Shown here one piece after another: positions 45,816 to 54,676 of a stretch of 64,000 nt of DNA. Every line of letters begins with the position of its first letter. Within the stretch, counting starts at the first letter, position 1. The stretch covers positions 184,337 through 248,336 of the forward strand of contig NZ_FNEA01000003.1 in assembly GCF_900100045.1 (NCBI RefSeq), written 5' to 3'. The notes beneath the pieces are model-generated. The model did no database searches, was not told the DNA's origin, and saw only the letters and a program-made list of their open reading frames with translations. The stretch comes from Paracoccus denitrificans. GTDB lineage: Bacteria > Pseudomonadota > Alphaproteobacteria > Rhodobacterales > Rhodobacteraceae. The position numbers were made by a program, and so were the translations under genes.

Positions 45816-46985
45816 ATGAGCGGTTCCGCCAGGAAACCCAAGAAGTCGGTGGCCCTTTCGGGGGTCGTCGCCGGCAACACGGCGCTGTGCAGCGTCGGCC
45901 AAAGCGGCAATGACCTGCATTATCGCGGCTTCGACATTCTCGACATCGCCGAGGCCTGCGAGTTCGAAGAGGTTGCGCATCTGCTGATCCACGGCACCCT
46001 GCCCTCGGCCCCGGAACTGGCCGCCTACAAGGCCAGGCTGCGGTCCTTGCGCGGCCTGCCGCTGGCGGTGCGCCAGACACTGGAGGCGATACCCGCCGCC
46101 GCGCATCCGATGGACGTGCTGCGCTCGGGCGTCTCGGCCATGGGCTGCGTGCTGCCCGAGGCGCATGACCACAACATCCCCGGCGCCCGCGACATCGCCG
46201 ACCGGCTGATCGCCGCGCAGGGCTCGATGCTGCTTTACTGGTATCACCATGCCCAGCACGGCCGCCGCATCAAGGTCGAGACCGAGGACGACAGCGTTGC
46301 CGGGCATTTCCTGCACCTGTTGCACGGCCAGCCCGCGACCGAGGCCGAGATCCGCGCCATGCACACCACGCTGATCCTCTATGCCGAGCATGAGTTCAAC
46401 GCCTCGACCTTCACCGCGCGCACCATCGCCGGCACCGGCGCCGACGTCTATTCCGCCATCGCCGGGGCCATCGGCGCGCTGCGCGGACCCAGGCATGGCG
46501 GCGCCAACGAGGTCGCCTTCGAGATCCAGAAACGCTATGCCACGCCCGACGAGGCCGAGGCCGATATCCGCGCCCGCATCGCGGCGCGCGAGGTCGTCAT
46601 CGGCTTCGGCCATCCGGTCTATACCGTCTCGGACCCGCGCAACGTGGTGATAAAGCGCGTCGCGCGCCGGCTTTCCGAGGACAAGGGCGCGCTGCGCATG
46701 TTCCGCATCGCCGAGCGGATCGAGGACGTCATGCTGGATGCCAAGGGCATGTTCCCGAACCTCGACTGGTATTCGGCGGTCTCCTATCACCTGCTCGGCG
46801 TGCCGACCGCGATGTTCACGCCCATCTTCGTCATCGCCCGCACCGCCGGCTGGGGCGCGCATGTGGTCGAACAGCGCCAGGACAACAAGATCATCCGCCC
46901 CTCGGCCCATTACATCGGCCCGGAAAACCGCCGCTTCCTGCCCATCGACCAGCGCGGCGGGCTGTTGTCGCTGGAGGCCGAATGA
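45816..46985 (+). CDS. prpC: 2-methylcitrate synthase
   Basis: A 389-residue citrate-synthase-fold enzyme joining propionyl-CoA and oxaloacetate. The catalytic histidines lie in [15 protein letters not shown] and [14 protein letters not shown], and a C-terminal [20 protein letters not shown] contains the aspartate-region block. The N-terminal [20 protein letters not shown] is typical of PrpC rather than GltA. ATG 45816 follows GAGGAGATCATA, 10 bp after prpD. Confidence 0.94.
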   Translation: MSGSARKPKKSVALSGVVAGNTALCSVGQSGNDLHYRGFDILDIAEACEFEEVAHLLIHGTLPSAPELAAYKARLRSLRGLPLAVRQTLEAIPAAAHPMDVLRSGVSAMGCVLPEAHDHNIPGARDIADRLIAAQGSMLLYWYHHAQHGRRIKVETEDDSVAGHFLHLLHGQPATEAEIRAMHTTLILYAEHEFNASTFTARTIAGTGADVYSAIAGAIGALRGPRHGGANEVAFEIQKRYATPDEAEADIRARIAAREVVIGFGHPVYTVSDPRNVVIKRVARRLSEDKGALRMFRIAERIEDVMLDAKGMFPNLDWYSAVSYHLLGVPTAMFTPIFVIARTAGWGAHVVEQRQDNKIIRPSAHYIGPENRRFLPIDQRGGLLSLEAE

Positions 46986-47896
46986 TGCCCTATCTGATCG
47001 GCTCCGACCTGCCCGAGGCCCCCGCCGGCGCGCGGTTCCGCGCAGCCCTGGCCCGCCCCGGCATCCTGCGCCTGCCCGGCGCCCATAACGGCATGGCCGC
47101 CTTGCAGGCCCGCGCGGCCGGGTTTCAGGCGCTTTACCTGTCGGGCGCGGCCATGACCGCCTCGATGGGCCTGCCCGACCTGGGCATCATCACCGTGGAC
47201 GAGGTCGCCTTCTTCATCCGCCAGATCGCGCGGGCCAGTGGGTTGCCGCTGCTGGTGGACGGCGACACGGGCTATGGCGAGGCACTGAACGTCATGCACA
47301 TGGTCCGCACGTTCGAGGATGCCGGCGCGGGTGCCGTGCATCTGGAGGACCAGTTGCTGCCCAAGAAATGCGGCCACCTGAACGACAAGAAACTGGCCTC
47401 GGCCGGCGACATGGCGGCCAAGGTGGCAGCGGCGGCGCGTGCACGGCGGCACCTTGTCGTCATCGCCCGCACCGATGCGGCCGCGGCCGAGGGCATCGAG
47501 GGCGCCGTCGCCCGCGCCAAGCTCTATACCGAGGCCGGGGCGGACGCGATCTTTCCCGAGGCGCTGACCTCGGTCGAGATGTTCCGCGAGGTCCGCGCCC
47601 GCCTGCCGGGGGTGAAGCTTCTGGCCAACATGACCGAGTTCGGCCGCACTCCGGCGCTGACGGCCGAGGAGTTCCAGGAACTGGGCTATGACATGGTGAT
47701 CTGGCCGGTCTCGTCGCTGAGGGTCGCGAACAAGGCGCAGGAGCGGCTTTACGCGGCGCTGGCACGCGACGGCGCCACCACCGCCATGCTGCCCGAGATG
47801 CAGACCCGCGCCCAGCTTTACGAGTTGATCGGGCTCAATGCCTTCGAGGCGCTGGACCGATCCATCGCCCGCAGCGTGCTGCCCCCGCAGGGCTGA
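46982..47896 (+). CDS. prpB: 2-methylisocitrate lyase
   Basis: A 304-residue member of the isocitrate lyase/PEP mutase superfamily that releases pyruvate and succinate. The active loop is PKKCGHLND (~residues 123-131), preceded by [20 protein letters not shown] and AVHLEDQL. It overlaps the end of prpC by 4 bp (ATGA) and completes the methylcitrate operon. Confidence 0.93.
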   Translation: MMPYLIGSDLPEAPAGARFRAALARPGILRLPGAHNGMAALQARAAGFQALYLSGAAMTASMGLPDLGIITVDEVAFFIRQIARASGLPLLVDGDTGYGEALNVMHMVRTFEDAGAGAVHLEDQLLPKKCGHLNDKKLASAGDMAAKVAAAARARRHLVVIARTDAAAAEGIEGAVARAKLYTEAGADAIFPEALTSVEMFREVRARLPGVKLLANMTEFGRTPALTAEEFQELGYDMVIWPVSSLRVANKAQERLYAALARDGATTAMLPEMQTRAQLYELIGLNAFEALDRSIARSVLPPQG

Positions 47897-47928
47897 CGCA
47901 TCGGGCGGGGCGGTCCCGCCCGACGACC

Positions 47929-47963
47929 GGCGGGGCGCAAGCGCCCATCGCTCCGCCGGTTTA
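47929..47963 (+). terminator. Possible terminator after prpB
   Basis: ACCGGCGG...CCGCCGGT forms a stem with an inner GGCGC/GCGCC arm, followed by TTTA. It lies ~30 bp after the prpB stop. Confidence 0.4.
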
Positions 47964-48015
47964 CTCGCCACCGGTTTCGCGGCGACATGCCGGCCAACCG
48001 GCAGGGGCCGGACCT

Positions 48016-48466
48016 TCAGTCCCGCAGGTGAACGGGTCGGCTCCGGCGCGCGCCGGTGTTGCGACAGAACCCGGCCGAGGACAGCTGTGTGCCCATGTAG
48101 AGATGCAGCACCGTGCCGCCGGTATATTTTGTGCTGCAGCGCCTCCTGCCGTTCCAGGGCCTCGAACGGGTCGCCGGTAAACCCGACCGGAAGCTGGCTG
48201 GAGTTGGTGTAATAGGGCTCGTGTTCGGTGCCGGCCTGGAGGATGCCGGGGAAACGCTTCCGGTCCTCCTTGGCAAAGCGATAGGTGGTTCCCTCTGCCG
48301 GCGTCGCCTCCAGATTGTAGAGATGCCCGGTCTGTTCCTGGAAGGCGGTAGTGCGCCCCCGCGCATGATCGAGCAGCCGCAGCGCGAAGGCATGGCCCCA
48401 TTCGGCGGCGATGTCATGCGCATCGTCGGTAAAATTGCGGATCATCCCGACGCCAAAGAGCTTCAT
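48016..48466 (-). pseudogene. nrdD: Fragment of anaerobic (class III) ribonucleotide reductase
   Basis: Only an internal piece of ~150 codons remains. It reads MIRNFTDDAHDIAAEWGHAF, then ARGRTTAFQEQTGHLYNLEA, TPAEGTTYRFAKEDRKRFPG and EPYYTNSSQLPVGFTGDPFE. An extra base in the A run (minus strand) at 48127-48130 shifts the frame; the next frame continues KYTGGTVLHLYMGTQ and stops at 48016. Both the upstream part and the glycyl-radical C-terminus are gone. The window instead carries a B12-dependent nrdJ. Confidence 0.78.
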
Positions 48467-48762
48467 CGGCGGGTGAGCAGGGTCGCGCCGGGGATCTCCA
48501 TCGCCACGGTCTGTCGCACGATCAACACACTTGAACGCTGTGGGCTGATCGAGCGCCACAGCTTCGCCGACGGCAGGGCGCGCCACGAAACCAGCGGTTC
48601 CGAACATCACGACCATTTCATCAATGTCGAGACGGATGAGGTGATCGAGTTCCGTTGCGACGAGATCGAGCAACTGCAGGAAAGGATCGCCAGCGAGCAC
48701 GGTTTCGGGATCGTGGGCCACCGGCCGGAGATCCACGTCAGACCGAAAGCCGCAAAGAAGGG
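48416..48762 (+). pseudogene. N-terminally truncated Fur-family regulator
   Basis: The frame gives IADHPDAKELHRRVSRVAPG, SIATVCRTINTLERCGLIER, and the metal-site region GSEHHDHFINVETDEVIEFR followed by EHGFGIVGHRPEIHV. The first helices of the winged-helix domain are missing, and the frame reads past the normal C-terminus into antisense sequence of the next operon (to 49096). The break coincides with the break in nrdD on the other strand (~48440). It is likely inactive. Confidence 0.7.
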
Positions 48763-48808
48763 GCGCGAGCGGCGGAACCGTTACGCCCCCCTGCCCCATG
48801 GCGCTTGT

Positions 48809-50245
48809 TCAGGAGGCAAGCCGCAGGACATCCGCATCCGTCTGCCCGCCACCACCCAGTTCGAGCGCCCGGTCCGCCGTCTTGCGGATCAGTTCCGCGT
48901 CATGGCTGACGATCAGCAGCGCCATGCCGGTCTCGCGGGCGGTCTCGGCCAGAAGCTGCGTCACCTCGGCCTGGGTGATCAGGTCCAGCCGCGAGGTCGG
49001 CTCATCGGCGAACAGGAACACCGGATCGAGCAGCAGCACGCGCAAGAGCGCCAGCCGTTGCAGCTCGCCCCCCGAGACCTCGGTCGGGCGGCGTGACAGC
49101 AGCGCGGGCGCAAGGCGCAGCCGCTCCATCAGCGCCGGGATGCGGGCGGCGTCCAGCTTGTGCAGCCGGACCAGATCCTCCAGCGCCCGACCCAGGCAGA
49201 CATGGCGGGGAAAGGCGCTCGGCGGATCCTGGTAGAGCTTCTGAAAGCGGACGGGCGCGATGCCCGGCGCCCGGCGGACCTGCCCCTGTTCCGGCCGCGC
49301 CAGACCCAGCAACACATCGCCCAGGGTCGATTTGCCGCAGCCGCTGGGACCCGTCACGCCGAGGATCTCGCCGGGGTGCAGGGTCAGGTCCAGCCCCTGG
49401 AACAGCATCCTGCCGCCGCGCGAAATGCCGATGCCGCCGGCCTGCAAGACCGGCTCGCCCTGCGCGGTCCGGGGGCAGCCCTCGGGCCAGCTTTCCGGAT
49501 CGGCGGCGATCAGGCGGCGGGTGTAGTCGTGCTGCGGGTTCGACAGCACCTGGTCGGCCGGACCCTGCTCGATCACCCTGCCCCTCAGCACCACCGCCAG
49601 GTCGCCCGCCATCCGCCGGGCCAGCGCCAGATCGTGGGTGATGGTCAGAAGCGCCCCGCCTTCCTGCACCTCTCGCATCAGCAACGCGATCACATCGTCG
49701 CGCCGTGCCACGTCCAGGCCCTTGGTCGGTTCGTCCGCGACCACGATCCGCGCGCCGCCGGTGCGGGCGGCGGCAAAGGCCACCCGCTGCGCCATGCCGC
49801 CCGAAAGCTGGTCGGGGCGGCGATCCCCCGCCCCCTCCAGTCCCAGCGCCGCAAGGTCGCGATCCGCGGCGCGCCCGGCCTCGGCCCAGGACAGGCCGCG
49901 CACCAGCGCATGGCCCTCGGCCACCTGCGCGCGGGCCTTCATCAGCGGGTCGAGCGACAGCCACGGCTCTTGCGGCAGCACGCCGACGACCCGGCCCCAC
50001 AGCGACCTGTGCCGGCCCGGCTGCGACAGGTCCAGCGCATGACCCTCCAGCGTGACGCGGCCCTCGGCGCGCAAGCCCGCAGGCAAGGTGCCGATGATCG
50101 CCTGCGCGAGCAGGCTTTTGCCCGATCCGGTCTCGCCCAGGATGGTGAAGGGACGCCCCGCCCGCAAGGAAAGCGACACGGGTTCGACCAGCGGCGAAGC
50201 CCCGGCATGGACCGAGACGTTCTCGGCGTTCAGCAGAATGGTCAT
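48809..50245 (-). CDS. ABC transporter ATP-binding protein, two fused ATPase domains
   Basis: A 478-residue protein containing two complete ATPase domains. The first has Walker A GETGSGKSLL, signature LSGGMAQRVAFAAAR and IVVADEPTKGLD. The second has GPSGCGKSTLG, signature VSGGELQRLALLRVLL and VFLFADEPTSRLD. This is the fused DppD-DppF-like type serving peptide/nickel/metallophore importers. ATG 50245 overlaps the permease stop by 4 bp. It is the last gene of the minus-strand ABC operon that starts at the Zur-like box at 53523. Confidence 0.88.
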   Translation of the reverse strand: MTILLNAENVSVHAGASPLVEPVSLSLRAGRPFTILGETGSGKSLLAQAIIGTLPAGLRAEGRVTLEGHALDLSQPGRHRSLWGRVVGVLPQEPWLSLDPLMKARAQVAEGHALVRGLSWAEAGRAADRDLAALGLEGAGDRRPDQLSGGMAQRVAFAAARTGGARIVVADEPTKGLDVARRDDVIALLMREVQEGGALLTITHDLALARRMAGDLAVVLRGRVIEQGPADQVLSNPQHDYTRRLIAADPESWPEGCPRTAQGEPVLQAGGIGISRGGRMLFQGLDLTLHPGEILGVTGPSGCGKSTLGDVLLGLARPEQGQVRRAPGIAPVRFQKLYQDPPSAFPRHVCLGRALEDLVRLHKLDAARIPALMERLRLAPALLSRRPTEVSGGELQRLALLRVLLLDPVFLFADEPTSRLDLITQAEVTQLLAETARETGMALLIVSHDAELIRKTADRALELGGGGQTDADVLRLAS

Positions 50246-51066
50246 GCGCGGCGGCCTCCGGCGATCAGGTTCAGGCCCAGCAGGGTCAGGAAGGTGGCAA
50301 GCACCGGGGTCAGCAACGCCATCGGCGCCTCGCGGTAATAGGGCAGCATCTCGATCATCATCAGGCCCAGTTCGGGCGTCGGCGGGCGCATCCCCACGCT
50401 GACGAAGCCAAGCGCCGCGATCATCATGATCGCCGTCGCCGCACCAAAGGCCGCCACCGTCAGCAGCATCGGCGCGAGTTCCGGCCAGAGATGGCGGCGA
50501 AAGACATAGACCGGCCCGAAGCCCAACAGGCGCGAGGCCTGCACGCCGGGCGCCGCGACCAGCCGGCTGACCGTGGCGCGGGTCAGGCGGAAATACTCGA
50601 TCCACAGGACCAGCGTCAGCCCGATCCAGAAGGCCGTCGGCGTGTTGGGCACGATGGCCGAGACGATCAGCACCATCAGCAGCCCCGGCAGGGCAAGGAA
50701 GCTGTCGGCGACCAGTGCCGCCGCACGGTCGATCCATCCGCCGCGCCACGCCGCCAGCACCCCCACGGCCACGCCCAGCACGGCCGAGGCCGCCACCGCA
50801 GCCGCAGCAATCAGCAGCGACAGCCGCAGCGCTGCGGCCAGCCGCGCCGTCAGCGACCGTCCCAGGTGGTCGTAGCCCAGCGGCGAGACGGCATCCGCGC
50901 CGCCAAGGATGTTGCGCAGGCTCTGGCGCAGCGGGTCGGCCGGAAACAAGAGCGGCGCAAGCACGGCAAAGCCGATGATGGCGACAAGGATGGCCGCACC
51001 GGCCCATTGCGTCCGGGTCCAGCCGGTTTTCGCGACGACGGGAATATCTGTCGTGGTCGCGCTCAT
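50242..51066 (-). CDS. ABC transporter permease (DppC-like)
   Basis: A 274-residue membrane protein with an N-terminal transmembrane segment (AGAAILVAIIGFAVLAPLLF), the DppC-type GYDHLGRSLTARLAAALRLS, and the permease EAA-like loop around GVQASRLLGFGPVYVFRRHL. It is coupled by 4-bp overlaps to the neighbouring permease and ATPase genes. With its partner it forms the channel of an SBP-5-type importer for peptides, nickel or metal chelates. Confidence 0.88.
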   Translation of the reverse strand: MSATTTDIPVVAKTGWTRTQWAGAAILVAIIGFAVLAPLLFPADPLRQSLRNILGGADAVSPLGYDHLGRSLTARLAAALRLSLLIAAAAVAASAVLGVAVGVLAAWRGGWIDRAAALVADSFLALPGLLMVLIVSAIVPNTPTAFWIGLTLVLWIEYFRLTRATVSRLVAAPGVQASRLLGFGPVYVFRRHLWPELAPMLLTVAAFGAATAIMMIAALGFVSVGMRPPTPELGLMMIEMLPYYREAPMALLTPVLATFLTLLGLNLIAGGRRA

Positions 51067-52001
51067 GCCTGCACCCCTCCGCGGGGGTCGATCCAATGCG
51101 CCGCCAGATCGACCAGCGCATTCAGCACCACGAAGCCCAGCCCCAACAGCAGCGCCGTGCCCTGCACCATCGGCACATCGCGGCCGAAGATGGCATGGAC
51201 CAACGCATGGCCGATGCCCGGCCAGCCGAAGATCGACTCGATCACCACCACGCCCTCGACCAGCATGGCGAATTGCAGCCCGAGGAAGGTCACCAGCGCC
51301 ACGCCGATGTTGCGCAGCCCATGGCGGCGGAACAACTGCCCCTCGCTCAGCCCCTTCCAGCGCCCGAATGCATAAAAGGGGCTGGCGGCAACCCCCGCCA
51401 TCGCGTCGCGCGCGATGCGCGCGGATACGGCGCCAAGGCCAAGCGCCAGGGTCAGCGCGGGCAGGATGAAATGCGCGGGCTTGCCATAGCCCGCCGCCGG
51501 CAGCCAGCCCAGATGGATCGAAACCAGCACGATCAGGATCAGCCCCATCAGGAATTGCGGCACGGATCGCAGGGCGGTCGAGACCACCAGCAGCCCCCGG
51601 TCCAGCCAGCCGCCCGCGCGCAGCCCCGCCAGCACGCCCACCGGCGGGCCGATCAGCAGCGACAATGCCAGCGCCGCGCCTGCGAGTTGCAGGCTGGCGC
51701 CAAGCTGGTGCCTGATCTCGTCGATCACCGACGCGCCGGAGATCACCGAGGTGCCGAAATCCAGCCGCAACAGGTCCATGACCCAGACGCCGAAGGCCGC
51801 GATGGCGGGGCGGTCCAGGCCAAGCTCCTGTCGCACGGCCTCCGCCGCCGCCACGTTCACCGCGTCGTAGCCATAGCGCCCCGCGGCGATGCGAAAAGCC
51901 ATGTCGCCCGGCAGCGCCTGCATCATCAGGAAGGTCAGCACGCCGACCAGGACCGCGACCAGCACGGCCTGCAACGCGCGATAGCCAAGCGCCCGGATCA
52001 T
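51063..52001 (-). CDS. ABC transporter permease (DppB-like)
   Basis: A 312-residue membrane protein. The N-terminal block RALQAVLVAVLVGVLTFLMM and LPGDMAFRIAAGRYG, and the C-terminal VVIESIFGWPGIGHALVHAI and DVPMVQGTALLLGLGFVVLN, are family-typical. ATG 52001 (MIRALGYR) is chosen over a GTG nine bases upstream. The gene overlaps the binding-protein stop by 4 bp and the next permease start by 4 bp. Confidence 0.88.
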   Translation of the reverse strand: MIRALGYRALQAVLVAVLVGVLTFLMMQALPGDMAFRIAAGRYGYDAVNVAAAEAVRQELGLDRPAIAAFGVWVMDLLRLDFGTSVISGASVIDEIRHQLGASLQLAGAALALSLLIGPPVGVLAGLRAGGWLDRGLLVVSTALRSVPQFLMGLILIVLVSIHLGWLPAAGYGKPAHFILPALTLALGLGAVSARIARDAMAGVAASPFYAFGRWKGLSEGQLFRRHGLRNIGVALVTFLGLQFAMLVEGVVVIESIFGWPGIGHALVHAIFGRDVPMVQGTALLLGLGFVVLNALVDLAAHWIDPRGGVQA

Positions 52002-53500
52002 TCCGCCCACCGGATTTCCTTCAGCCCGATGCTGCGCTCATAGGGGTCGATCACCGCGCCGGTGATGCCCGTCGAGACGGCCGCGAACTGCTGATACCAG
52101 GCGATGGGGATCACCGGCAGCTCCTCTTGCAGGATGGCGATGGCGCGGTCCCGTTCACCGTGCCCGCCTTCGCCCCGCGCCAGTCCCCGGACCAGTCCGG
52201 TGAATTCGGCATTGTCCCAGTTCATCGCGCCCCAGTCGCCGGTCGGTGCATAGTCGGTCAGCAACGTGCCGACCGGATCGGGGACCAGCGCGAAATTGCG
52301 GTTGAACAGCGCCAGATCCAGCGTGCCATCCGCATGGCGCACGGGAATCTCCGAGGAATTGGTCGAATCGATCATCATCTCCACGCCGATATCGGCGAAC
52401 ATCTGTTGCAGCACGGCGGCCGAGAGCGGCAGTTCCGGCCGGTCGGGGAAGGTGGTCAGCGTCAGGCTGAATCGCTGCCCGTCTCGGGTCAGGATGCCAT
52501 CCGCCCCGGCCGCCCAGCCCAGTTCGGCCAGCATCGCGCGCGCTTTTTCGGGGTCATGGGTCAGCGGCTCCAGTTCGTCATCATGCCATTCCGACAGCGA
52601 GGGCGGGAAAAGCTGCGTTCCGCCCGCCGGGAAGCGCAGCACGGCCTCGGCCAGCCCCTCGCGGTCGATGGCCAGCCCAAGCGCCTGTCGCGCGCGCGGG
52701 TCCGAGAGCGCCGGATGACCGGCATTGACCTTCAAAAGCAGGGTGCGGGGCACCGATACGGTCAGCACCTCGACGCTGTCGACCGAGGCCAGCCGGGTGG
52801 TCGAGGCCGGGTCGAGGTTGAAGACATAGTCCGCATCGCCGCTTTCGGCCAGCAGCGCCCGCGTCTCGGCCCGGCCCACCGCCTGATAGGTCGCCCGGCC
52901 GATGGCGGGGGCGTCGCCCCAATAGCCGGCAAAGGCCTCGGCCTCCAGCCGCAGCGGCGCTTCCAGCTTTGTGACCCGATAGGCGCCGGTCCCGATCACC
53001 TCGGCCACGCTGCCGTCCTTCGCATAGGCCGCAGGCGCGTAGATCAGCGAGCGGTATTCCGAGAGAAAGGCCGGCATCGGCGCGAAGGGTTCCGAAAGCC
53101 GCACCAGCAGATCGCCTCCCTCGCCGACGATTTCGGTGATCGGCGCGGTCTCCAGCAGGCCCGGCTTGGCGCGCGCGATGTTCAGCGCATTCGCGGCCGC
53201 CTCGGCGGTAAAGGGACTGCCATCATGGAACCGCACGCCCTCGCGCAGGTGGAAACGCCATTCCAGCCCGTCATCCGAGACCCGCCAGGCAGTCGCCAGC
53301 CCCGGCGTCAGGCGGCCTGCCGCATCGACGTTCACCAGCGTCTCGGCCACGTCCATCTTGATGAAGATGTTGCCGGAAGTGACCGGATCGGCGCCCTTGA
53401 TCTCGAACGGGGCGACGACATCCAGCACGCCGTCATTGGCCAAGGCAGCAGAAGACAGGGCCGCGGCCAAAGCCGCGGAAGCGAGCAGTTTGCAGAGCAT
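51998..53500 (-). CDS. Extracellular solute-binding protein, family 5
   Basis: A 500-residue periplasmic binding protein with a signal peptide (MLCKLLASAALAAALSSAAL, cleavage near ALA-ND). Family-5 blocks: LTPGLATAWRVSDDGLEWRF, HLREGVRFHDGSPFTAEAAA, NAGHPALSDPRARQALGLAI and IPIAWYQQFAAVSTGI. It may bind peptides, nickel, or zinc chelates. It lies 22 bp downstream of an 18-bp Zur-like box, which points to a metal-related substrate. This is the promoter-proximal gene of the operon. Confidence 0.87.
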   Translation of the reverse strand: MLCKLLASAALAAALSSAALANDGVLDVVAPFEIKGADPVTSGNIFIKMDVAETLVNVDAAGRLTPGLATAWRVSDDGLEWRFHLREGVRFHDGSPFTAEAAANALNIARAKPGLLETAPITEIVGEGGDLLVRLSEPFAPMPAFLSEYRSLIYAPAAYAKDGSVAEVIGTGAYRVTKLEAPLRLEAEAFAGYWGDAPAIGRATYQAVGRAETRALLAESGDADYVFNLDPASTTRLASVDSVEVLTVSVPRTLLLKVNAGHPALSDPRARQALGLAIDREGLAEAVLRFPAGGTQLFPPSLSEWHDDELEPLTHDPEKARAMLAELGWAAGADGILTRDGQRFSLTLTTFPDRPELPLSAAVLQQMFADIGVEMMIDSTNSSEIPVRHADGTLDLALFNRNFALVPDPVGTLLTDYAPTGDWGAMNWDNAEFTGLVRGLARGEGGHGERDRAIAILQEELPVIPIAWYQQFAAVSTGITGAVIDPYERSIGLKEIRWAE

Positions 53501-53522
53501 GAGCGTTATCCTCGGAGATTTT

Positions 53523-53540
53523 GTTATGTTATTATATTAC
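53523..53540 (-). promoter_or_regulatory. Zur-like box upstream of the ABC operon
   Basis: GTTATGTTATTATATTAC matches the box at 55916 at 15 of 18 positions and is near-palindromic. It lies 22 bp upstream of the binding-protein start on the minus strand, in an AT-rich interval unlike its GC-rich surroundings. Confidence 0.65.
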
Positions 53541-53600
53541 CCACCCGGGGATGCAAGAGGGCTTCGCCCATGCGCCTGGCGGATCATCCCGCCCGGCCCT

Positions 53601-53918
53601 TTACCGGGCAGGCTCAACCCTCTCTTCCATGGCTCCGGGCGGGCATGTCCGCGCGGCGGGCGTCGCAAAGCCCCATATCCGCGGCGCGTCGCGCATCAGC
53701 ATTCCCGCCTCGATCATGTCCAGCCGTCTGCAGACAGCCTCAGTATTGCCGGCCGCTTCGCGAACAAGCCTTTGCCACAGGCGCAGCGCCGAAACCGGGC
53801 TCCAGGGCAGTGCCGCCTGCGCCAGCCAGCGGCGCAACTCGGGCGGCAGGCGATCGTATTGCTCGATCGGACAGGGCCTGCGGCGGCGGCGCAGCGAGGT
53901 GGCAAGGTTGCCGCGCAT
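53601..53918 (-). CDS. DUF6525-like small protein
   Basis: A 105-residue basic protein (MRGNLATSLRRRRRPCPIEQ..) with YDRLPPELRRWLAQAALPWS and LRLWQRLVREAAGNTEAVCR. It corresponds to a small Rhodobacterales family I associate with DUF6525. It overlaps the DUF1826 gene by an ATGA junction and is the last gene of the GTPase-DUF1826-DUF6525 run. The function is unknown. Confidence 0.68.
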   Translation of the reverse strand: MRGNLATSLRRRRRPCPIEQYDRLPPELRRWLAQAALPWSPVSALRLWQRLVREAAGNTEAVCRRLDMIEAGMLMRDAPRIWGFATPAARTCPPGAMEERVEPAR

Positions 53919-54586
53919 CAATGCAGCCTCCGCGCCTCGGCGGCGGGTTCCACGGCGGGGTCGAGGGCCAGGAACAGCCGCACCTCGCCGGTTCCGGCGA
54001 TGGGCGGGGAACGGTGCAGCAGCGTCGTGACCTCCTCGCCGGGCCACAGCGCCCCGCGCAGGATCGCGACCTCTCCGCTGCGCATCTTGCCGGCCGGCAC
54101 GACCTGCCCGCTTGCGTCCCGCAGCCCGAATTGCGTTCCCGGCCCCCGATAGGTGCAAAGCAGGCGCGCGGGCATCTGGTCGACATGGAATTTCCGGCAG
54201 GCATCCGTCGTCACGGCTTCGAAGCGGAGATGCATCAGCGGGTTGCGCACGACCTGGGCAAACATCAGCGCCAGCGCCCCGATATCGCTGGCCAGCAGGT
54301 CGCGCATCGTCCCGGCGGGCAGCCCGGACAGGTCGCAGGCGGCATGAATGCAGCCCTCGACCGCGCGGAAATCCACAAGCGCCCGCAAGGCCGGCAATTG
54401 ACCGGCCGGAATGTTCCCGATCCATTCCGCGAAGCCGGACGAGAGGCTGCGCCGCCAGATCGCCGCCCCGACCCCTGGCTGGACAACCTGCTGTAGAGCC
54501 AGCCCGCTGTCGGATTCGAGGATTTCCCGCGCCTCGGCTTGATCGGGGGATGCTCCTTGCGAAGTTACGGAAACGGTCTCGGTCAT
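53918..54586 (-). CDS. DUF1826 family protein
   Basis: A 222-residue soluble protein. It contains IWRRSLSSGFAEWIGNIPAG, LLASDIGALALMFAQVVRNP, RFEAVTTDACRKFHVDQMPA, LLCTYRGPGTQFGLRDASG and an ending GTGEVRLFLALDP. This pattern (one Cys and H near ACRKFHVD, then CTYRGPGT) is that of DUF1826, which is often linked with COG0523 GTPases and Zur. It starts at ATG 54586, 90 bp after the GTPase gene on the minus strand, and likely shares its transcript. Confidence 0.78.
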   Translation of the reverse strand: MTETVSVTSQGASPDQAEAREILESDSGLALQQVVQPGVGAAIWRRSLSSGFAEWIGNIPAGQLPALRALVDFRAVEGCIHAACDLSGLPAGTMRDLLASDIGALALMFAQVVRNPLMHLRFEAVTTDACRKFHVDQMPARLLCTYRGPGTQFGLRDASGQVVPAGKMRSGEVAILRGALWPGEEVTTLLHRSPPIAGTGEVRLFLALDPAVEPAAEARRLH

Positions 54587-54676
54587 GCAGCGGCTTCTCC
54601 TTACTGTATGGTTCCTCTTGTGGACGGGGGCAGCAGCCCTGCCCCTGCCCTTCGTCCTTTCTGTCAGCCGCCGCGC

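Noticed and set aside
48763..49096. Continuation of the Fur-fragment frame beyond the Fur homology
   Set aside because: It reads the antisense of the ABC ATPase gene and has no family resemblance.
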